5,757 bases of DNA from contig CACXEL010000008.1 of assembly GCA_902766655.1 (NCBI GenBank), forward strand, positions 1-5,757, read 5' to 3'. Of this stretch, positions 5,259 to 5,757 are shown in pieces; within the stretch, counting starts at the first letter, position 1, and every line of letters starts with the position of its first letter. The position numbers and the translations under genes are program-made. A model generated the notes under the pieces. The model saw only the letters and a program-made list of their open reading frames with translations, made no database searches and was not told the origin of the DNA. Origin of the DNA: an uncultured Lachnospiraceae bacterium. Its GTDB lineage: Bacteria; Bacillota; Clostridia; Lachnospirales; Lachnospiraceae.

Positions 5259-5757
5259 TCAGGCCGTCTCAATGCTGGCTGCCTTCTCAAGGCCCAGCTT
5301 CTTGACAGCTTCCTCGCGCATCTTGTACTTCTGGATCTTGCCGGCGTCATTCATCGGGAAGCCGTCGACGAAATCGATGTACTTGGGCACCTTGTGCTTG
5401 GCCATGTGTTCGAGGACGAAGGTCTTCATTTCCTCCACAGTCATGGTCTCGCCTTTCTTCAGGATAATGCAGGCCATGATTTCCTCTCCCATCGCCTGGT
5501 CCGGCACGCCGATGACCTGGACGTCGGAGACCTTGGGATGGGTGTAAATGAACTCCTCGATCTCCTTGGGATAAATGTTCTCACCGCCGCGGATGATCAT
5601 ATCCTTAAGGCGGCCGGTGATCCTGTAGTTGCCCTCCGGGGTCCGGCAGGCCAGGTCACCTGTATGGAGCCAGCCGTCTTTGTCGATGGCGGAGGCTGTC
5701 GCCTTGGGCATCTTGTAATACCCCTTCATGATATTGTATCCGCGGGCAACGAACTCG
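5259..5757 (-). CDS. AMP-forming acyl-CoA synthetase, C-terminal part
   Basis: Seen: 165 residues up to the TGA at 5259-5261; the frame stays open to the window edge and the ATG at 5729 is internal, so the N-terminal majority is missing. In fragment numbering: RGYNIMKGYYKMP (5-17), DGWLHTGDL (27-35) with the ATP-ribose-binding D34, the hinge region GRLKDMIIRGGENIYPKEIE (48-67), and G139-K140, the catalytic A10-type lysine, in NDAGKIQKYKMRE. Known: these enzymes adenylate a carboxylic acid with ATP, then rotate the C-terminal domain to form the CoA thioester, releasing AMP. The wording resembles FadD-like/medium-to-long-chain acyl-CoA synthetases, but the acyl-binding pocket is in the missing part, so the substrate cannot be named. 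No membrane segment is visible. It is followed by a hairpin and then PFOR on the same strand. All C-terminal motifs are intact; no sign of decay. Confidence 0.93.
   Translation of the reverse strand, partial: EFVARGYNIMKGYYKMPKATASAIDKDGWLHTGDLACRTPEGNYRITGRLKDMIIRGGENIYPKEIEEFIYTHPKVSDVQVIGVPDQAMGEEIMACIILKKGETMTVEEMKTFVLEHMAKHKVPKYIDFVDGFPMNDAGKIQKYKMREEAVKKLGLEKAASIETA

Noticed and set aside
1..5757. CRISPR array, transposase, tRNA or rRNA
   Set aside because: No regularly spaced identical repeats, no insertion-sequence ends or transposase-like frames, and no cloverleaf or rRNA-like sequence were seen on either strand.

Overview
The window looks like a chromosomal segment of a strict anaerobe with moderately high GC, most likely a Clostridia-type member of the Bacillota. 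The basis is the mix of a class III (anaerobic) ribonucleotide reductase start, a single-chain pyruvate:ferredoxin oxidoreductase, strong AAGGAGG-type ribosome binding sites, and a TPR protein of a kind I associate with gut/rumen Clostridia. Genus-level placement is not possible from the sequence alone. All four recognisable genes lie on the minus strand, so transcription runs from high to low coordinates.

In transcription order: (1) 5757-5259, the C-terminal 165 residues of an AMP-forming acyl-CoA synthetase cut by the window edge; (2) a 65-bp gap holding a perfect 10-bp GC-rich hairpin and the ribosome binding site of the next gene; (3) 5193-1699, a complete 1164-residue pyruvate:ferredoxin oxidoreductase (PFOR, nifJ) with all iron-sulfur and thiamine-diphosphate ligands in place; (4) 1698-1510, a weak terminator candidate, an AT-rich block with repeats, and a good sigma-70-type promoter whose -10 lies inside an inverted repeat; (5) 1509-664, a 281-residue TPR protein with an N-terminal CxxC; (6) 663-218, a 446-bp non-coding stretch with a degenerate ~33-bp tandem repeat and, nearer its end, a promoter overlapped by two NrdR-box-like sites 32 bp apart; (7) 217-1, the N-terminal ATP-cone of NrdD, cut by the window edge.

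The synthetase and PFOR may share a transcript: same strand, short gap, no separate promoter seen. Both deal in acyl-CoA chemistry: PFOR makes acetyl-CoA and reduced ferredoxin, and the synthetase activates a carboxylic acid to its CoA thioester. The TPR gene and nrdD each appear to have their own promoter. I do not see a previously undescribed multi-gene system here. The most informative non-coding signals are the nrdD control region (tandem NrdR-like boxes), the operator-like inverted repeat at the TPR promoter, and the degenerate tandem repeat between the TPR gene and nrdD.
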